Shown in pieces: positions 60,740-64,000 of a DNA stretch of 64,000 bases. This stretch comes from Amblyornis subalaris (Eukaryota > Chordata > Aves > Passeriformes > Ptilonorhynchidae), in contig JACAXG010000112.1 of the NCBI GenBank assembly GCA_018881555.1, positions 124,001 through 188,000 of the forward strand. Direction: 5' to 3'. Under the pieces are notes generated by a model that was not told where the DNA came from, searched no databases, and saw only the letters and a program-made list of their open reading frames with translations. The stretch's first letter is position 1. Every line of letters begins with the position of its first letter. The translations under genes were made by a program, and so were the position numbers.

Positions 60740-63700
60740 TAGATGTACATATATACACAGACACACATATCTGTACGTGTGCATATATATATATCTGAAG
60801 AGTGGAGAATTTTTCCATGTGTTTCAATGCACTAAAGTTGAGAACCCAGTCATTTCAATCTCCAGAAAAATGAGGTAGAATCACTGCTAAAAGGAGCAAT
60901 CCATTAAAGGAAGAAAATAAAGCACCAGTATTCCAATTTTTCTGCAAGCATTTTTATTTTCCTTGTGTTATTTATTTGAACAACATTTAGTAACTAAGTC
61001 TGAAGGAAAGGTAGAGTAATAANAATAAAACTACAAAAGCAGCACTGCAGAGAAGGAAGGGAAAATTACTCTCTGGGACAATGTTTTACAGTTTGAAAAA
61101 GCTAGTGTAAGAGGGTCTATGTGCTAACTGTGGGCCAAATCATTGCATATTCTGCACATTGAAAGTGGGACACTAAAAACTATACTGTAATCTTTTCTTT
61201 CTGTAGAATGTTTCTAGAAGGATTGGCAGGAATTTCTATTCAAACACTATTTTCTTTACCTAAAATTGTAGTGCACCCATGCCCATGGGGAATGCGATGT
61301 AAAGGCAGTGTAATGGTCCTTCATCAACTTTTCAAGAACTATTTCAGAATATTTACAAATTCAGTCCTGTAATTCCATATCAGTTCTGCATTGTGCTGCA
61401 TAATTACTGACTGCACCAAAATTAATCTCCCAGCCNTTATTGTTACATTTTACTTATTAATTATAGTAATGTCAAAGTCCCATTCTTGATTGCTAGTCCT
61501 TCACAAAGAAGAGCAGTGATAGCAGTATCCTACCGCAGCCAGTAAAGACACACTTGTAAGGACAGGAGATACAGAATGCATTTAATAGTTGTGTGGTGGT
61601 AATTCTACCATGGTTCTAGCTAATTATTGCCAAATACTTCCCCTGAAGGAGAGGGTGTTGCCTGCTTATTTGAGAAACATGGTCCTGCTCCAGCTATGAC
61701 ATATGAATTATGAAGACTTAATTTTTTCTTTTCTCCACTGTGATAAAAGAAAAATGTCTAATGCATATAGCAAAGCAGTTCTAGTAAACCAAAATAGTTC
61801 CTTTAGTCATGTGGCTGATTCTCTGTGTTGTTTATCTTTCATTTTTTACACCTTTTCCTAGTGTCTGCTCTTCAGCATTTTGCTGAAGGAATCCTGGACA
61901 TTATTCAAGTATTATANTATTGGCATCTTTGTGGTATAAAAGTAAGTCAGCAAAACTAATGTTAGTCCTTCTTTTCTTTTCGTTTAATTTTTTTCTCTTT
62001 CTTTTGCTCTTTGTTTTGTTTTCCTTCTTTTTTTTTTTTTCCAAGTATGTTGTTTCATTGTTTCTCCATGCTCATGTTGTTTTTGTGGGCAGATATCCTT
62101 ATATTTTTTTTTCTGAAGGAAATACCTTCTTCTTTGTTGTCTCTGGCAGAATACAGTTTATTCTTTGGCTACAGATTGGGTTTTCTGTGATTTTTATTCT
62201 ATCCTTTCCTCTGTTTTTTAAAATTAAAGATGATTTTTTACCTTACATAACCTTTAAACAATATTCAAATACTGCCTCTAGTAGGTTAAAACATCTCAGT
62301 GTACCAGAAGTGTTGTATTGTTTTGTACAAAAAAAATCAAATAGACTCCGTCCATACCACCAACCTGCTAAGGATTTGCTAAGTGGACTCCTTAGCTTTC
62401 TAAAAGAAAAATGGTACTTCCAAAATAAACCAGAACACTTCCTGGCTGAAATTGCAGAAAAACCCAATCCCATAGAGAATTATTGATCCTCAGACCTTGA
62501 ATCAAGTATGCATTTACGACTGGGATACAAAATAACTTAATTTCTTAAAAAACTGAAAACTGATCATACAAGATCTATATATATATCACCAGTTAATTAA
62601 AAAAATAAAATTAACATATCGCATCTTTTTCTTCACATATTGTTCTACTTTTCTCTTTGACTATTACCTGAAAGTAGGATTTGTATTTTAATTTCCCTTC
62701 CAAGACAAGGAAAAATAACAAATTTTACTGGTAATTAGCATTGTGGAGTACAGACATGCCATGAAACTCTAATTTATCAAAGACAAATGCATATTCTTAA
62801 TTTGCATGTGGCTGTTTATTGATTTCCCATAAAGAAGAATGATATTCTGATTTTCAAGTATGTATTTTAATGCTTATAGAATTTTGAGGGCGGGAAATTG
62901 CATTTGCAGCAAGTCTAAATACCATGTCTAATGTTACTTTAGTCTAAAATACACTGAAATACTGGTGATGCTAAATATGTGAAGATAAATGCAAAAGAAG
63001 ATGGTTCTTTCTCTCCTTTCTCCCATACTTAGTAGACACAAACTAAAGGAACTAATCTCCAGTGAGGCTAAATTCTTTTGCTTTCAATGACTTGCAATAT
63101 GCAGGTTTTTTCACCAACCCCATTTCCTACTTGCATGGTAAAAATAGATAGCCCTACTTTGAAGACTACCACCATCGGTTCCCATGCAGCTTTTCCGTGA
63201 GGAGAAAAACTAAATTTATTAAGCCCTGAGGTATCCACGTTAGCATTGGGATACACCCACATCAGGAGTTAACCAGCACCCTTTTAAACAAGTCAGATGT
63301 TGCGCTAGAATATCTCCAAGAAAAAAAGAAAAGGGTATTCCTATAAAGCATCCTCAGTATCGACAAATAATATGCCCATGGGGAGGAAGTCAGCGCTTGT
63401 CTCATGAGCATTCCCATAGCCAAAGACATTCAGGTAGGGTCGGTACATTTACAGCACTATCACCTGCTTAACTTTTGCCTGGTAGCACCGGGCATTTTCT
63501 GACTGTCTCTGCTTGTGCTCTAACAGCAGGTTGCTCTGCATCTAAAATCTCATTTCGTATTTATCCAGTCACAATACATGTCTCTACCCAATAAGGACCA
63601 CCTGCATCTGTTAGCACTTGTCTATAGCTGAGTTTTCTTGACCTCATCACCCTTCTTTCTACAAACATGGAACAAATGCTGTCAGATGGGTTTTAAAGGA

Positions 63701-64000
63701 GTGCCAACCCTGTCTCAGCCAGCTTGTTAGAACAGGTCAGAGAGAAAACTTTCTATGAAAGCAGTAAAATCATCTTCTAGATACAAAAACAATCAAAAGA
63801 GGCTAGGTACCTGATAAAAAGTTTGCTTGTAATAAGGACTGTGGGGTGTGTGTGCTTTTCCTAAGCTACTCCATGCAGAAAAGTTTACTAAATACCAATA
63901 TATGTAGGACTTGAGGATGGAATTGGAAGGGTTAAAAATAAGTTGCACCTTTCTTTCTGGGAAAGATAGAATGTGTTTTGTCGACAGGAAAAAAACTGCA
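60740..64000. other. Anonymous AT-rich DNA, longest open frame in T-rich sequence
   Basis: No supported gene. The 188-aa plus frame at 61920-62486 starts in T-rich sequence that yields a phenylalanine/leucine-rich run. Its second half (from about 62250) has a more ordinary composition, but no domain is recognised, and the start lies next to an ambiguous base. (TA)n-like stretches lie at 60785-60800 and 62575-62585. The last 1 kb is slightly less AT-rich but contains nothing identifiable. Confidence 0.45.

Overview
This window looks like non-coding avian nuclear DNA, most probably from a neoavian (perhaps passerine-like) bird. It is AT-rich, has no open reading frame I would defend as a host gene, and carries single scattered N's typical of a draft eukaryotic assembly. 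The bird call rests on the repeats: several decayed CR1 LINE copies with the diagnostic 3' tails (tandem ATTCTRTG-type octamers), and many solo LTRs whose ends and internal layout match avian endogenous retrovirus families, chiefly ERVL-type. Family recognition is from memory of repeat architecture. Boundaries, TG...CA ends and target-site duplications (TSDs) were read from the sequence.

Layout. 0-1 kb: probable ERVK-like LTR (-). 4.6-7.4 kb: cluster of three solo LTRs (4619-5278 -, 5431-5962 -, 6735-7439 +). 10.9-13.05 kb: long but broken CR1 (+). 17.2-19.6 kb: a short ERVL-type LTR and a GC-rich LTR-like block. 26-29 kb: CR1 3' tails and an LTR fragment. 35.0-35.6 kb: complete ERVL-type solo LTR with perfect 5-bp TSD. 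37.1 kb: (ATT)n. 38.1-39.5 kb: satellite-like tandem array with units of roughly 184-223 bp, split by a later LTR insertion. 42.3-42.8 kb: another solo LTR. 43.9-45.55 kb: CR1 copy that keeps its reverse-transcriptase FADD motif, abutting half an LTR. 47.55-48.56 kb: a ~1-kb LTR of the same family as 6735-7439 in inverted orientation. 51.2 kb: (CCTT)n. 54.0-54.7 kb: a 37-bp tandem duplication, a 25-unit pentanucleotide mosaic and a near-perfect 32-bp-arm hairpin. 55.6-56.1 kb: internally deleted CR1.

Between these the DNA is anonymous and AT-rich: a gene desert or the interior of a very large intron. No tRNA, rRNA, CRISPR array, operon or virus-sized reading frame was seen. The mobile elements are dead relics: retroviral remains are LTRs without gag, pol or env, and the CR1 copies are 5'-truncated, frameshifted or internally deleted.

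I did not find a new functional system. The items most worth a second look are the satellite array with its nested LTR, the block-structured pentamer array beside the hairpin, and the fused CR1/LTR junction.
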